The position numbers and the translations under genes were made by a program. From Pseudoduganella lutea (GTDB lineage Bacteria; Pseudomonadota; Gammaproteobacteria; Burkholderiales; Burkholderiaceae_D), in the NCBI RefSeq assembly GCF_004209755.1, contig NZ_CP035913.1, forward strand, positions 6,944,001 to 7,008,000: DNA of 64,000 bases. Direction: 5' to 3'. How positions within the stretch are numbered: the stretch's first letter is position 1; each line of letters opens with the position of its first letter. Of the stretch, positions 1-8,356 are shown piece after piece. The notes beneath the pieces are model-generated. The model was not told the DNA's origin. It did no database searches and saw only the letters and a program-made list of their open reading frames with translations.

Positions 1-177
1 TTCCGCGCATAATGCATCAAATATTTCCACGAAGCATTTACCGCAACACTGAACTCCGGGTATGCTAGTCGGTTCTGACCATCAGGAACGGATGGTCAAC
101 CGGGTTGACGCACCGCTTGGCGCACTCGGCGATGATCTGGCGTTCCGCGCATCGTTTATTCATCTAGATTTATTGAT
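1..177. other. upstream non-coding stretch, nothing recognised
   Basis: No reading frame, hairpin or promoter here is convincing. The stretch is richer in A+T than most of the window and probably holds the promoter of the pilin-like gene that starts at 178. No Shine-Dalgarno sequence precedes that start. Confidence 0.3.
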
Positions 178-729
178 ATGAAGTTGCAGAGAAACCATTT
201 CAAAACCGTGCATGCCGAAGGCTTCACGCTCATCGAACTGATCGTTGTAATCGTCTTGATCGGGATACTGTCGGCGATCGCGCTGCCACGGTTCATGGAC
301 ATGGGCCCGGCAGCACGGGCCGCATCGATTCAAGCCCTTGCTGGCTCCGTCAGGACCTCGATGACCATGTTCAGAGGTCAAACCCTGGTTTCAGGGGTGG
401 GCACACCGGGCACGCAAGCCAATATCACGTATATCACCCTGAGCGATGGCTCGCGCGTCAGGCTCTGGTTCGGCTATCCGGATCGGTGGTGCGATGGCAT
501 CGCTGCAACCCAGCAAGACATGCCCGTGCCATCGGGCGGATGTTATCTCTCAACCGCCGCCTTTCGACAGGGAAGCTATACCTTCTACGGCTACGGCAAC
601 GACAAGCTTCCCGCCAGATCCGCGGGGTGGCGGATCGAAGAGGCGCCGACACCGATGCTGTGCTCCGTTCAATATATCTTCGATGGCACCGGCGTTCCGG
701 TCGTCAAAGCCAATGTGGAAGGATGCTGA
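178..729 (+). CDS. type IV pilin-like protein (prepilin N-methylation domain)
   Basis: This is a 183-residue secreted protein with a class III (prepilin) leader. A short charged leader of about 15 residues ends in Gly, followed by FTLIELIVVIVLIGILSAIA, the hallmark hydrophobic helix with Glu at mature position 5. A prepilin peptidase should cleave before the Phe and N-methylate it. The globular part has two cysteines near the C-terminus (around residues 162 and 183) that could form the D-region disulfide loop of pilins. No assembly ATPase, platform protein or peptidase gene is adjacent, so it is either a stand-alone MSHA/type IVa-like pilin or a pseudopilin that uses machinery encoded elsewhere. 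The start is the only Met before the leader and lacks a Shine-Dalgarno. Base composition is lower in GC than downstream genes. Confidence 0.8.
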   Translation: MKLQRNHFKTVHAEGFTLIELIVVIVLIGILSAIALPRFMDMGPAARAASIQALAGSVRTSMTMFRGQTLVSGVGTPGTQANITYITLSDGSRVRLWFGYPDRWCDGIAATQQDMPVPSGGCYLSTAAFRQGSYTFYGYGNDKLPARSAGWRIEEAPTPMLCSVQYIFDGTGVPVVKANVEGC

Positions 730-880
730 GGTTGAACTGGATTCGAATGCGATACGAATCAGATCCAGATAAATGCAGCCTGCCCGGATAAAGCGGTATG
801 GTCCGCGTTCCGCTTAGTGCAGACAAGAGCCGGCAACGGCACTGATCAGGTACGCCGCGGCATGCCGGCGCACGCCGTCA

Positions 881-1447
881 TCAAGTAAATTTCTCGGACT
901 TCTGGCGTCGCGCATACGAGCCGATCACCGCCAATCCGGCCACCAGCAGGATGGCCCCCGCCGGCTCCGGCACGGCAAGCGCGACATCGAGCACGAGCCG
1001 CGAATCGGGATTGAACTGCACGCTGGCGCTGTTGATCATTACCGCATCGTGCAGGAACGTGACCCCGACCGGCGCGTAATTACTCAGCGGATTGATCGAC
1101 ACGCCCACGATGGCCGGCGCGCCCGTGAAGCGAAGGATATGCCCATTGAACGCGGCATTGCCGGCGATCTCGTTCGTGGAGTAACGCAGTTCGATCGTCG
1201 TGGCGCCGATATCGACGTCGACCGGGATCGGGTCGTAGAAGGCGCTGAGCGGCAGGAGAGTGCCGACAGGGAACTCCACGTCGTCACCAACGACGGCCAT
1301 GCCGATCGTGGAAATCCTGCTCAACTCGTCAGGCGACGTGCAACAATACACCGCGGCCGTCACATCGGCGCCGGTGAGCACCAAGGGCGCCCCCACCCCT
1401 GGCGCACATGCCGCAACCAGGGCGGCGGTCAGCAGAAATCTCTTCAT
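881..1447 (-). CDS. PEP-CTERM sorting domain protein
   Basis: This is a 188-residue exported protein of unknown function. It has an N-terminal Sec signal (MKRFLLTAALVAACAPGVGA) and ends in a classic PEP-CTERM tripartite tail: the motif VPEP, a hydrophobic segment (AGAILLVAGLAVIG), then a basic cluster (ARRQK). Known biology of the family is sorting by exosortase (EpsH) in exopolysaccharide-producing Gram-negatives. The middle region is beta-rich with no domain I recognise. ATG at 1447 is preferred over the GTG just before it because GGAA lies about 8 nt upstream. No exosortase gene is visible in the window. Confidence 0.85.
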   Translation of the reverse strand: MKRFLLTAALVAACAPGVGAPLVLTGADVTAAVYCCTSPDELSRISTIGMAVVGDDVEFPVGTLLPLSAFYDPIPVDVDIGATTIELRYSTNEIAGNAAFNGHILRFTGAPAIVGVSINPLSNYAPVGVTFLHDAVMINSASVQFNPDSRLVLDVALAVPEPAGAILLVAGLAVIGSYARRQKSEKFT

Positions 1448-1527
1448 CACACTATTCCAGTCGGGTCAGTTGATTCCGAATTTCGCTGCCCCGGTGCATG
1501 CATCCGAAAAGATTTCCCGATGTTAGG

Positions 1528-1566
1528 CAAGGCGGGGCCCTGCAAGCTTACGCTCATCCCGCCTTG
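1528..1566. repeat. 9-bp inverted repeat, possible terminator
   Basis: CAAGGCGGG (1528-1536) and CCCGCCTTG (1558-1566) are perfect inverted repeats with a 21-nt loop. They lie downstream of the GH116 stop on the minus strand and upstream of the PEP-CTERM gene. There is no T-run directly after the stem on the minus strand, so an intrinsic terminator is only a guess; on the plus strand a T7 run follows about 12 nt later. Confidence 0.4.
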
Positions 1567-1653
1567 AAATGACATTATTTTTTTGATATCGGTCTGTCGT
1601 CGTCCGCCGTGTGGCGTATTCGCGTCAGGCCGGCGTGCGGCAGCAGCCGGTGC

Positions 1654-4461
1654 TCAGCGGCCGGCCGCCCCGAACGTCACCCGGTCGAGGTTCATCAGGC
1701 TGTCTTGCGAACTGCCGTGGAAGCGCAGGATCACGTTGTGCACGCCCGTGACTTTCCTGACCGGCGTGGTGACGGTGGCCCAGGCCTTGCCATCCGGCGC
1801 AGCGGGCATGACCAGTGATCCGATGACGTCACCGGCAACGTCGTCCAGCACGATTTCGATCCCCGCGCCGGGCACCGCCCCCATGACCGTCGCCGAAAAG
1901 CTCGTGGCGCCGGCGCTGCCGAAATCGACCCGGGAAAATTGCAGCCAGTCGAAATTGTTGATCGATGCGACATACGAGCGGCCCGTCGTGTCCACTTCGA
2001 CCGACGTGCCGGCCGCCTTGCTTGCCTTCGATGCCTGCACCGGCTTGTAGGGATCGATCCTGGCGAGACTCTTCGAGTCGACCGGCTCCGGCCGCGTGGA
2101 TTTCGCCGGCAATGGCGGCGGCGCGGCGCCCGGCGCGCCGGCCACCGTCACTTTCAGCCCTTCCTTGTCCACGGTGCCGTTCCAGTCCACCTGCAATTCG
2201 CGCGCATAGCCGCTGCCGGTGCGGCGGACCGGCAGCTTGCGCCCGTTCACCGTTACGGCGACTTCGTCGCCAAAGTCATCCGCCAGGTGCAGGGTACCCA
2301 CGTGCAGCGGCGTGTCGGGCCTGAAGACGAGTTCCTTGTTCTGACCATGCCGCCCGCTGGTGGTGACGCTGACGGTGCCATAGCCCTCAGGCGACGCATA
2401 CAGCGCATCGCGCATGCGACCGTTCATTTCCGGCAGCACGACGGGCTTCAGCCACAGCGCCTTGCTGCGTGCATCGCGGTGGTAGCCGACGATGTCATAG
2501 TAGTTGCGCCACAACGCCGGCATGCTGATGTACTGCTTCTTGCTGCGGATCTCGGTGGCGACCGGCACCGGCGTCTTCACCCGCGGCAGGATGTTCAGCG
2601 GGTGGTTGAACACGTGGTTGCGATCGAGGTACTGGCGCTCGTATGCATCCTTCTGCAGCACCGCCCATTCATTGGCGCGGCGCGTGTTGAGCAGCAGGCC
2701 ACCGTAGTGCGTGACGAGGTATGGCGTCCACTCGTCATAGGTGCCGTCCGCGTAGCCCACGCCGCGGTAGAACGGCTGGTAATAATCGTTCAGCTTGCCC
2801 AGCACGAAATCCGTGTCGGCGGCGGACCAGATCTCGCCCAGCTTCATGTTCAGCGCCAGCCATTGGCCGCCGAAATATCCCTCGCTGTGCTTGCCCAGCT
2901 TGAAGCCGGCATCGGTCAGGTAGCGGGCACGGAACGACGCCACCACCGTGTCGTAGGCAAGCTGGTAGCGTGCCGCGAGCGCCTTGTCGCCCTGTTCCGT
3001 GGCCAGCCGCACCATCAGCTTGTAGGCCACGGCCGACAGGCTGGCATTGAACGGATTCGGGTCGCCGCCGGCATCGTAGGAGTTTTCGGAGTGGTCGAAC
3101 GTGTACGGATACTCCTTGCTCCCGTACAGGTCCGCCTGGTCGAGGATACGTTGGGCGGCGCGCCGCACGTTCGGCCAGATCGCGTCGAAGCGGGCCCGGT
3201 CGTTTGTCGCCGCGTATGTCTCGTAGGCCGAGATGATGAAACCGGCGTTCAGGTCGACCCACTTGACGATGTTGCGGTAGTCGGCATGCTCGGTATCGTC
3301 CCAGCCGACCATGACGGAACGCAGCGCGCGGTCGGCGCCCACGTCCATCTTGTTCGTATCGTGGTGGATCTGGCCGCTCTTCATCTGCGTGCGCGCCCAG
3401 TACCGCAGTTCTTCCCACGCAAAGAACGGCAGCAGCTGGCCCACGATCTGGCGCGCATGCCACATCTGGTCCATCGTGCCGAAGCATGTCCATTGCCCCT
3501 CGGCAAACGCAACCCGGCCATCCTTCTTGTACATCGAATTCGTCGACAGGTTCACCAGCGTGTTCAGGGTCTGGTTCTTCAACCAGTCCGGCAGGTTCGA
3601 CGCACGCATGCGGTCCACCAGTTCCACGGCATTGGCCTTGAGCGCATCGAAGTGCGCCAGGCCCGCTTCCGCGACCGTGGAAGAGTCTCGATGCTGGCCC
3701 AGGTACCACGAGCGCTCGGGATCGGAATCCTCGTACCACGCCAGCACGAACCGCACGCGCCGGCTCTCTCCCGGCGCCAGCGTCACCGTGACAACCGAAC
3801 TGGCCGTTCCGCCGCGCTTGTCATGATTGTCCGCCTTGTCCGTGCCGGTCACCAGAGCCGGCTTGCCGTCCGCCGCGGCATACACCGACCAGGCCCGCGT
3901 GCTGAAACCTTTTCCGGCGATGTTCGTCACCGGCGCATTGCCCACGTCGATCCGCAGCGCCAGCGCGGTTTCCGCTACACCGCCGGCCACGTTGGTGACG
4001 GTGAACTCATAGAACGCATAGGGAAGGCTCATGCGGCCGGGATCGCTCCGGTCGAACGGGGCAAAGGCCGTCATGCTGACCGAGATGCCGTCGGCGGCGC
4101 CGAAATTGACGTGATGCAGCGGCCAGATTGCATCGTCATCCGGCTTGCCGCCGACCATCCTGACCTTCAGCACGGGCACGGTGGATACCTTGCCGCCCCG
4201 CCGCGTGGAGAGCGCGAATCCGGCGTTCTTCAGGCGTTCGAAATCGAACGCGTCGGCGGGCGGGCGCAGCATGGCCGCAAAGGTGCCGGTATTGGCATCG
4301 AACTTGACGGCGCCCGCACCGAAGCCGCCCAGCGGTGCGCCGGTGGTGCCGTTGACGGCATGGACGGGGATGGCCGCCGTGGCCGCATCCTGTGCAAGCA
4401 ATGGGAATGAAAGGACAACGGCAACGAGCGCGCAACACGATTTCACGACAAGTGGCTTCAT
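1654..4461 (-). CDS. GH116-type glycosidase (GBA2/DUF608 family) with C-terminal CBM6-like module
   Basis: This is a secreted glycoside hydrolase of 935 residues. The frame stays open far upstream, but the Met followed by a signal peptide (KPLVVKSCCALVAVVLSFPL, cleavage near Ala-Gln-Asp) marks the real start. Next comes a GH116-style N-terminal beta-sandwich with GTTGAPLGGFGAGAVKF, then an (alpha/alpha)6 catalytic region with TMDQMWHARQ, SENSYDAGGDPNPFNAS and a Trp/Tyr-rich end. About the last 137 residues (FDWLQFSRVDFG to NLDRVTFGAAGR) look like a CBM6/35 carbohydrate-binding module. Known GH116 enzymes include beta-glucosidases, beta-xylosidases and glucosylceramidases; the substrate here cannot be read from sequence. 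It lies 110 bp downstream of the DJ-1 gene on the same strand, possibly in one transcript. Confidence 0.8.
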   Translation of the reverse strand: MKPLVVKSCCALVAVVLSFPLLAQDAATAAIPVHAVNGTTGAPLGGFGAGAVKFDANTGTFAAMLRPPADAFDFERLKNAGFALSTRRGGKVSTVPVLKVRMVGGKPDDDAIWPLHHVNFGAADGISVSMTAFAPFDRSDPGRMSLPYAFYEFTVTNVAGGVAETALALRIDVGNAPVTNIAGKGFSTRAWSVYAAADGKPALVTGTDKADNHDKRGGTASSVVTVTLAPGESRRVRFVLAWYEDSDPERSWYLGQHRDSSTVAEAGLAHFDALKANAVELVDRMRASNLPDWLKNQTLNTLVNLSTNSMYKKDGRVAFAEGQWTCFGTMDQMWHARQIVGQLLPFFAWEELRYWARTQMKSGQIHHDTNKMDVGADRALRSVMVGWDDTEHADYRNIVKWVDLNAGFIISAYETYAATNDRARFDAIWPNVRRAAQRILDQADLYGSKEYPYTFDHSENSYDAGGDPNPFNASLSAVAYKLMVRLATEQGDKALAARYQLAYDTVVASFRARYLTDAGFKLGKHSEGYFGGQWLALNMKLGEIWSAADTDFVLGKLNDYYQPFYRGVGYADGTYDEWTPYLVTHYGGLLLNTRRANEWAVLQKDAYERQYLDRNHVFNHPLNILPRVKTPVPVATEIRSKKQYISMPALWRNYYDIVGYHRDARSKALWLKPVVLPEMNGRMRDALYASPEGYGTVSVTTSGRHGQNKELVFRPDTPLHVGTLHLADDFGDEVAVTVNGRKLPVRRTGSGYARELQVDWNGTVDKEGLKVTVAGAPGAAPPPLPAKSTRPEPVDSKSLARIDPYKPVQASKASKAAGTSVEVDTTGRSYVASINNFDWLQFSRVDFGSAGATSFSATVMGAVPGAGIEIVLDDVAGDVIGSLVMPAAPDGKAWATVTTPVRKVTGVHNVILRFHGSSQDSLMNLDRVTFGAAGR

Positions 4462-4571
4462 GGCGATCCAGTGATGGTGGCAGCACGCCGGCATGGCGCG
4501 CCGCACCGATTCTGCAATGTCGCCTGCGCGCGGGCAATTACGAAATTCGCCAATCGCCCGACAAAATTTGG

Positions 4572-5222
4572 CTAGTCGCCAGCCCCGCCCTGCTGCTGCG
4601 CTGGTGCCATCGACGCCACCAGCGCGTGGTACCACCGCTCCTTGCGTGTCTTGTGCAACTGGTACCACGCGCGGATGGTCTCCGGCCGCCACACCTTCAG
4701 CATCTTGAGCACCTCGGCCGTGAATTCCAGCGGCGCCAGGCCGGTGGCCGTCAGCAGGTTGTCGCCCCGCACGGCCGGCTCGTTGCGGTACAGCTTCTCG
4801 CCGCGATACGCGGGGCAGGATTGCTTGAGGAAACCCAGGTCGTTGCTGGTGTGCCGGCGCGCATCGAGCGCGCCCACGCTGGCCAGGCCATCGGCGGCGC
4901 CGCAAATGGCCGCCACATTGTGGCCCGCGTCCAGCGCATCGCGCGCGAATTCCAGGATCGGGCGCAGCTCGGACTGGTCCCAGCGTTCGCTGCCCGGCAA
5001 GATCAGCACGTCGCCTGATGCCAGCGCGAGGTCGGCCAGCGCCAGGTCGGGCACGTGCGTCACGCCGCCCATGCTCGTCACCTCGGCCGTAGTCAGCCCC
5101 ACCTTGCGAAAACTGAAATCGGCCAGCGGGTTCGCGAAGAAACGGCGGCTGTGCAGCTCCGCCGTCAGATAGCCGATTTCCCAATCGGCCAGCGTATCGA
5201 CCACCACCAGGTAAGCGTTCAT
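4572..5222 (-). CDS. DJ-1/PfpI family protein (class I glutamine amidotransferase-like)
   Basis: This 216-residue cytoplasmic protein has the DJ-1/PfpI fold. The nucleophile elbow carries the conserved Cys in AAICGAADGLAS, with a preceding strand DVLILPGSERW. The family includes proteases, deglycase-like enzymes and chaperones, so the reaction is unknown. The C-terminus (TIRAWYQLHKTRKERWYHAL) is an extra helical tail. It starts 51 bp after the binding-protein gene upstream and could be the last gene of the ferulate transcript or the first of a new one with the GH116 gene. Confidence 0.75.
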   Translation of the reverse strand: MNAYLVVVDTLADWEIGYLTAELHSRRFFANPLADFSFRKVGLTTAEVTSMGGVTHVPDLALADLALASGDVLILPGSERWDQSELRPILEFARDALDAGHNVAAICGAADGLASVGALDARRHTSNDLGFLKQSCPAYRGEKLYRNEPAVRGDNLLTATGLAPLEFTAEVLKMLKVWRPETIRAWYQLHKTRKERWYHALVASMAPAQQQGGAGD

Positions 5223-5273
5223 GGCTCCTCCGTCAAGTTGGGCTTGCCAGTATAGCCGTTACGCCGCGCCCGG

Positions 5274-6470
5274 TCAGCGTGGCGGCACATTCTCCAGCAC
5301 GCCGATCGGGGCGTTGACCAGCTTGCCATCGATCTTTTTCACTTCGCGGATATACATGTTCTGCACGATGTCGCGGGTGGCGGGGTCGATGCTGATCGGG
5401 CCACGGGGGCTGTTCCACTTCATGCCCGCCAGCGTCTTGATCGCCGCGTCACCGGTCACCTTGCCATCGAGCCGCCGCACCGTTTCAGCGATCATGCCCA
5501 TGGTGTCGTAGGCCGCGACGGTAACGAAGGTCGCCGCCGGCCGCTGCGGGTTCGCCGCCGCGTAAGCCTTCAGGAAGGCGCGGTTGGCATCGTTATCCAG
5601 CGCCGTCGAGTAGTTCAGTACCGTCACGGCGCCCAGCGCGCGCTCGCCCAGCGCCGCCAGTGTCGGCGTGTCGCTGGTCATGTCGCCCACGCCCAGGAAC
5701 TTGATGCCGGCCTTGTCCAGGCCCTTGTCCGTGAAGGCCTTCAGCAGCGCGGTGCCGTCTTCGGCGCCCGGCGCAAAGAAGAACAGCGCATCGGGCTTCT
5801 GGTCCTTGGCGCGCTGCACGAACGGCGAATAGTCGGGATTGGCCAGCGGCACGCGCGCCGAGCCCACCACCTTGCCGCCAGCCTCGTTGAACCCCTTGAT
5901 GAACTTCGTTTCGGCATCGGCGCCGGTGCTGTAGTCGCTCACAAGGGTATAGACCTTGCCGATCTTGCTCTTGCCGGTCCAGGTGCCGAACGGTTCCGTC
6001 ATCTGGTGCATCGTCATCGACGTGCGCACCATGTACGGCGATTTGTCCGTGATGCCGGTGGTCACGGCGTTCATCACGATCATCGGCGTCTTCGCGCGGG
6101 TGGCCAGCGGCGCCACGGCCAGCGCGCTCGGCGTGAGCGAAAAGCCGATCAGGAAATCGACCTTCTCGCGGGCAATCAGCTCTTGCGCGGCGCGCTTCGA
6201 ATGGTCGGCGTTCGAGCCGCCGTCGTCGCGGTAGATCACTTCGATCTTCTTGCCGGCCACCTTGTCGCCATGCTGGTGCAGATACGTGCGGATGCCATCC
6301 TCGAACGGCTTGCCGATATTGGCGAACGGGCCGGTCAGGGCGGCGATCACGCCGACCTTGATCGTGTCCTGGGCCTGGGCCGCCAGCGGCAGACAGGCGA
6401 TGGCAACGGCGCAGGCGATGGTGCGGGCACCTTTGCAGGCGCTTTTGCTGGCTTTGGTCCGAATATTCAT
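5274..6470 (-). CDS. ABC transporter substrate-binding protein, branched-chain amino acid type (Peripla_BP_6), probably for an aromatic acid
   Basis: This 398-residue periplasmic binding protein has a signal peptide (ACAVAIACLPLAAQAQ) followed by DTIKVGVIAALTGPFANIGKP, the typical opening of the LivJ/Peripla_BP_6 family. ATG at 6470 is chosen over an earlier in-frame Met because GGAGGAGACACC sits directly before it. It lies 23 bp after the feruloyl-CoA synthase gene and is thus the fourth gene of the ech-vdh-fcs operon. By context it should bind ferulate, a hydroxycinnamate or a related aromatic acid, as some family members do. No matching permease or ATPase genes are present, so it would have to share a membrane complex encoded elsewhere. 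Confidence 0.85.
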   Translation of the reverse strand: MNIRTKASKSACKGARTIACAVAIACLPLAAQAQDTIKVGVIAALTGPFANIGKPFEDGIRTYLHQHGDKVAGKKIEVIYRDDGGSNADHSKRAAQELIAREKVDFLIGFSLTPSALAVAPLATRAKTPMIVMNAVTTGITDKSPYMVRTSMTMHQMTEPFGTWTGKSKIGKVYTLVSDYSTGADAETKFIKGFNEAGGKVVGSARVPLANPDYSPFVQRAKDQKPDALFFFAPGAEDGTALLKAFTDKGLDKAGIKFLGVGDMTSDTPTLAALGERALGAVTVLNYSTALDNDANRAFLKAYAAANPQRPAATFVTVAAYDTMGMIAETVRRLDGKVTGDAAIKTLAGMKWNSPRGPISIDPATRDIVQNMYIREVKKIDGKLVNAPIGVLENVPPR

Positions 6471-6493
6471 GGTGTCTCCTCCATTTGTTTTAT

Positions 6494-8347
6494 TCACTGC
6501 GCCCTGATCGTGGCGCCGTCGTCGTTGCCGTCTTCGTACATCGCCTGCACCTGCGCCGCCCTTCGGGCCAGCACGGCCGCCTGGTTCACGGAACCCTTGT
6601 CCGTCAGTTCCCGGTGGTCGATCGAGGGCGGCGCCTCCTGCAGCCGCAGCATCGCCACCGCGTTCGACGAGCCGGTTGCGTCGGCGTTCAGGCGCCGCAG
6701 CAGTCCCGCAAAGAAGTCGCGCACCGGTGCACTGGCCAGCACCTGCGCGGGCGTGACACCGGCGCCCAGGCCGGACAGCACCTGGCAGTGCTCCAACCGC
6801 GGGAACACAAGCAGGCCGATGGCATGCCGGTCGATGCCGGTGACGACCACATCGAGCACATACGGTGCGCCCATGCTGATCACTTTCGCCCGCAGCGGCC
6901 CCACGCTGACGAACGTGCCCGTGGCCAGCTTGAAATCCTCGGCGATACGGCCGTCGAACATGAACCCCAGTTCCGGCTGCGCGTCATCGGCAAAGCGCAG
7001 CGCGTCGCCCGTACGGTAATATCCTTCGTCGTCGAAAGCCTCGGCGGTGAGCTCGGGCATGCGCCAGTAGCCGGGCATCACGTGCGGGCCCTTGAAGCGC
7101 GCCTCGAGCTTGCCACCAACGGGCGCCAGCTTGACCTGGCAGCCCGGCGCCGGCACGCCCACGTAGCCGGCGCGCACGATCGGCCCGGTGCCGAACGTGC
7201 ACGAGGGCGACGTTTCCGTCATGCCCAGCCCCGTCATGATGCGGATCGATTCGCCGCAATGGCGCACCGCGATCGCATCGAGCCGGTCCCATGCCGCCTG
7301 CGACAGGCCGGCCCCGGCGCAAAAGAACAGTTTTACACGCGAGAAGAAGGTGTCACGCAGCTGCGCATCCGACTCCAGCGCATCGGTCAGCATTTCCCAG
7401 CCCTTCGGGATATTGAAATAGACGGTGGGTGCGATCTCGCGCAGGTTGTCCAGCGTGCGCCGGAAATCCTGCGGCGTGGGGCGGCCATCGTCGAGATACA
7501 GCGTGCCGCCGTTGTACAGGGCGATGCCCACGTTGTGGCTGCCGCCGAACGTGTGGTTCCAAGGCAGCCAGTCCACCAGCACCGGCGGCGCCTCGCCGAA
7601 GAACGGGAACGTCTGCAGCAGCATCTGCTGGTTGCTGCTCCACATGCCGTGCGTGGTGACCACGGCCTTGGGTTTTTTCGTCGAGCCCGACGTGAACAGG
7701 AATTTGGCGATCGTGTCCGGCCCGACTGCGGCGTTGGCCGCGTCGACCGTGGTCGGCACCGTTTCCAGCAGCGTCGCGAAGCGCGTCGCCGTGACACCGC
7801 CAACGTCGCCGCCATCGAGGATCAGTTCCGCGCCTGGCGGCAATACGGCGGCGATGGCCCGACCGAACGCGCCGCCATCGGAAGCATAGACCGCGCCCGG
7901 CGTGAGATGGGCCACGAGTTCGTTCAGCCTGCCGTAATCCGTCGCCACCAGCGAGTACGCTGGCGACACCGGCACGTAGGGCACCCCGGCATACATGGCG
8001 CCCAGCGCCAGCTGGTAGTGCTGCAGGTCGTTCCCGGACAGGATCACGAGCGGCCGCTCGGCGGACAGCCCGCGGTCCAGCAGCGCCTGGCCGATGCGGC
8101 GGGCACGGTCCAGCATGGCGGCGTAACCAAGCCGTAGCCATTCGCCATCAGCGCCGCGCCGGGCGACCAGCGTGCGCTCCGGCCAGTCGCGAGCGCCGCG
8201 CACGAGGCAATCCGTGAACCGGCGTGGCACGTCGCCCAGCGGCGTTTGCGCATCCATGTACCACGTGTCTCCCGCGCGGCGAACGGCAACCTGCGGGCGG
8301 CCGATGGCGACGGGACGGCACCGCCCCGGCATCTGCGATGGGATCAT
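6494..8347 (-). CDS. fcs: feruloyl-CoA synthase
   Basis: This 617-residue ANL-superfamily ligase should activate ferulate (and p-coumarate or caffeate) to the CoA thioester with ATP, the first cytoplasmic step of CoA-dependent ferulate degradation. The AMP-binding P-loop is FLFTSGSTKKPKAVV, with the aromatic/His motif LPWNHTFGG, the A5 motif GLGMTETSP and the A7 region YYRTGDALRF all in order. The C-terminal part is the longer, feruloyl-CoA synthase-type tail ending with DKGSVNQ. The start has GGAGG 6-10 nt upstream. It begins 9 bp after vdh and is followed by the binding protein. Substrate assignment rests on family resemblance plus the adjacent ech and vdh. Confidence 0.9.
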   Translation of the reverse strand: MIPSQMPGRCRPVAIGRPQVAVRRAGDTWYMDAQTPLGDVPRRFTDCLVRGARDWPERTLVARRGADGEWLRLGYAAMLDRARRIGQALLDRGLSAERPLVILSGNDLQHYQLALGAMYAGVPYVPVSPAYSLVATDYGRLNELVAHLTPGAVYASDGGAFGRAIAAVLPPGAELILDGGDVGGVTATRFATLLETVPTTVDAANAAVGPDTIAKFLFTSGSTKKPKAVVTTHGMWSSNQQMLLQTFPFFGEAPPVLVDWLPWNHTFGGSHNVGIALYNGGTLYLDDGRPTPQDFRRTLDNLREIAPTVYFNIPKGWEMLTDALESDAQLRDTFFSRVKLFFCAGAGLSQAAWDRLDAIAVRHCGESIRIMTGLGMTETSPSCTFGTGPIVRAGYVGVPAPGCQVKLAPVGGKLEARFKGPHVMPGYWRMPELTAEAFDDEGYYRTGDALRFADDAQPELGFMFDGRIAEDFKLATGTFVSVGPLRAKVISMGAPYVLDVVVTGIDRHAIGLLVFPRLEHCQVLSGLGAGVTPAQVLASAPVRDFFAGLLRRLNADATGSSNAVAMLRLQEAPPSIDHRELTDKGSVNQAAVLARRAAQVQAMYEDGNDDGATIRAQ

Positions 8348-8356
8348 GGGCCCTCC

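Noticed and set aside
1939..4410. An 823-codon open frame opposite the GH116 gene.
   Set aside because: Arg/His/Gly-rich low-information translation, exact antisense of a well-supported gene; a by-product of high GC at third codon positions.
4462..5184. N-terminal extension of the GH116 gene through the DJ-1 region.
   Set aside because: The frame is open but antisense-like in composition and overlaps the DJ-1 gene; a signal peptide begins at 4461, giving the natural start.
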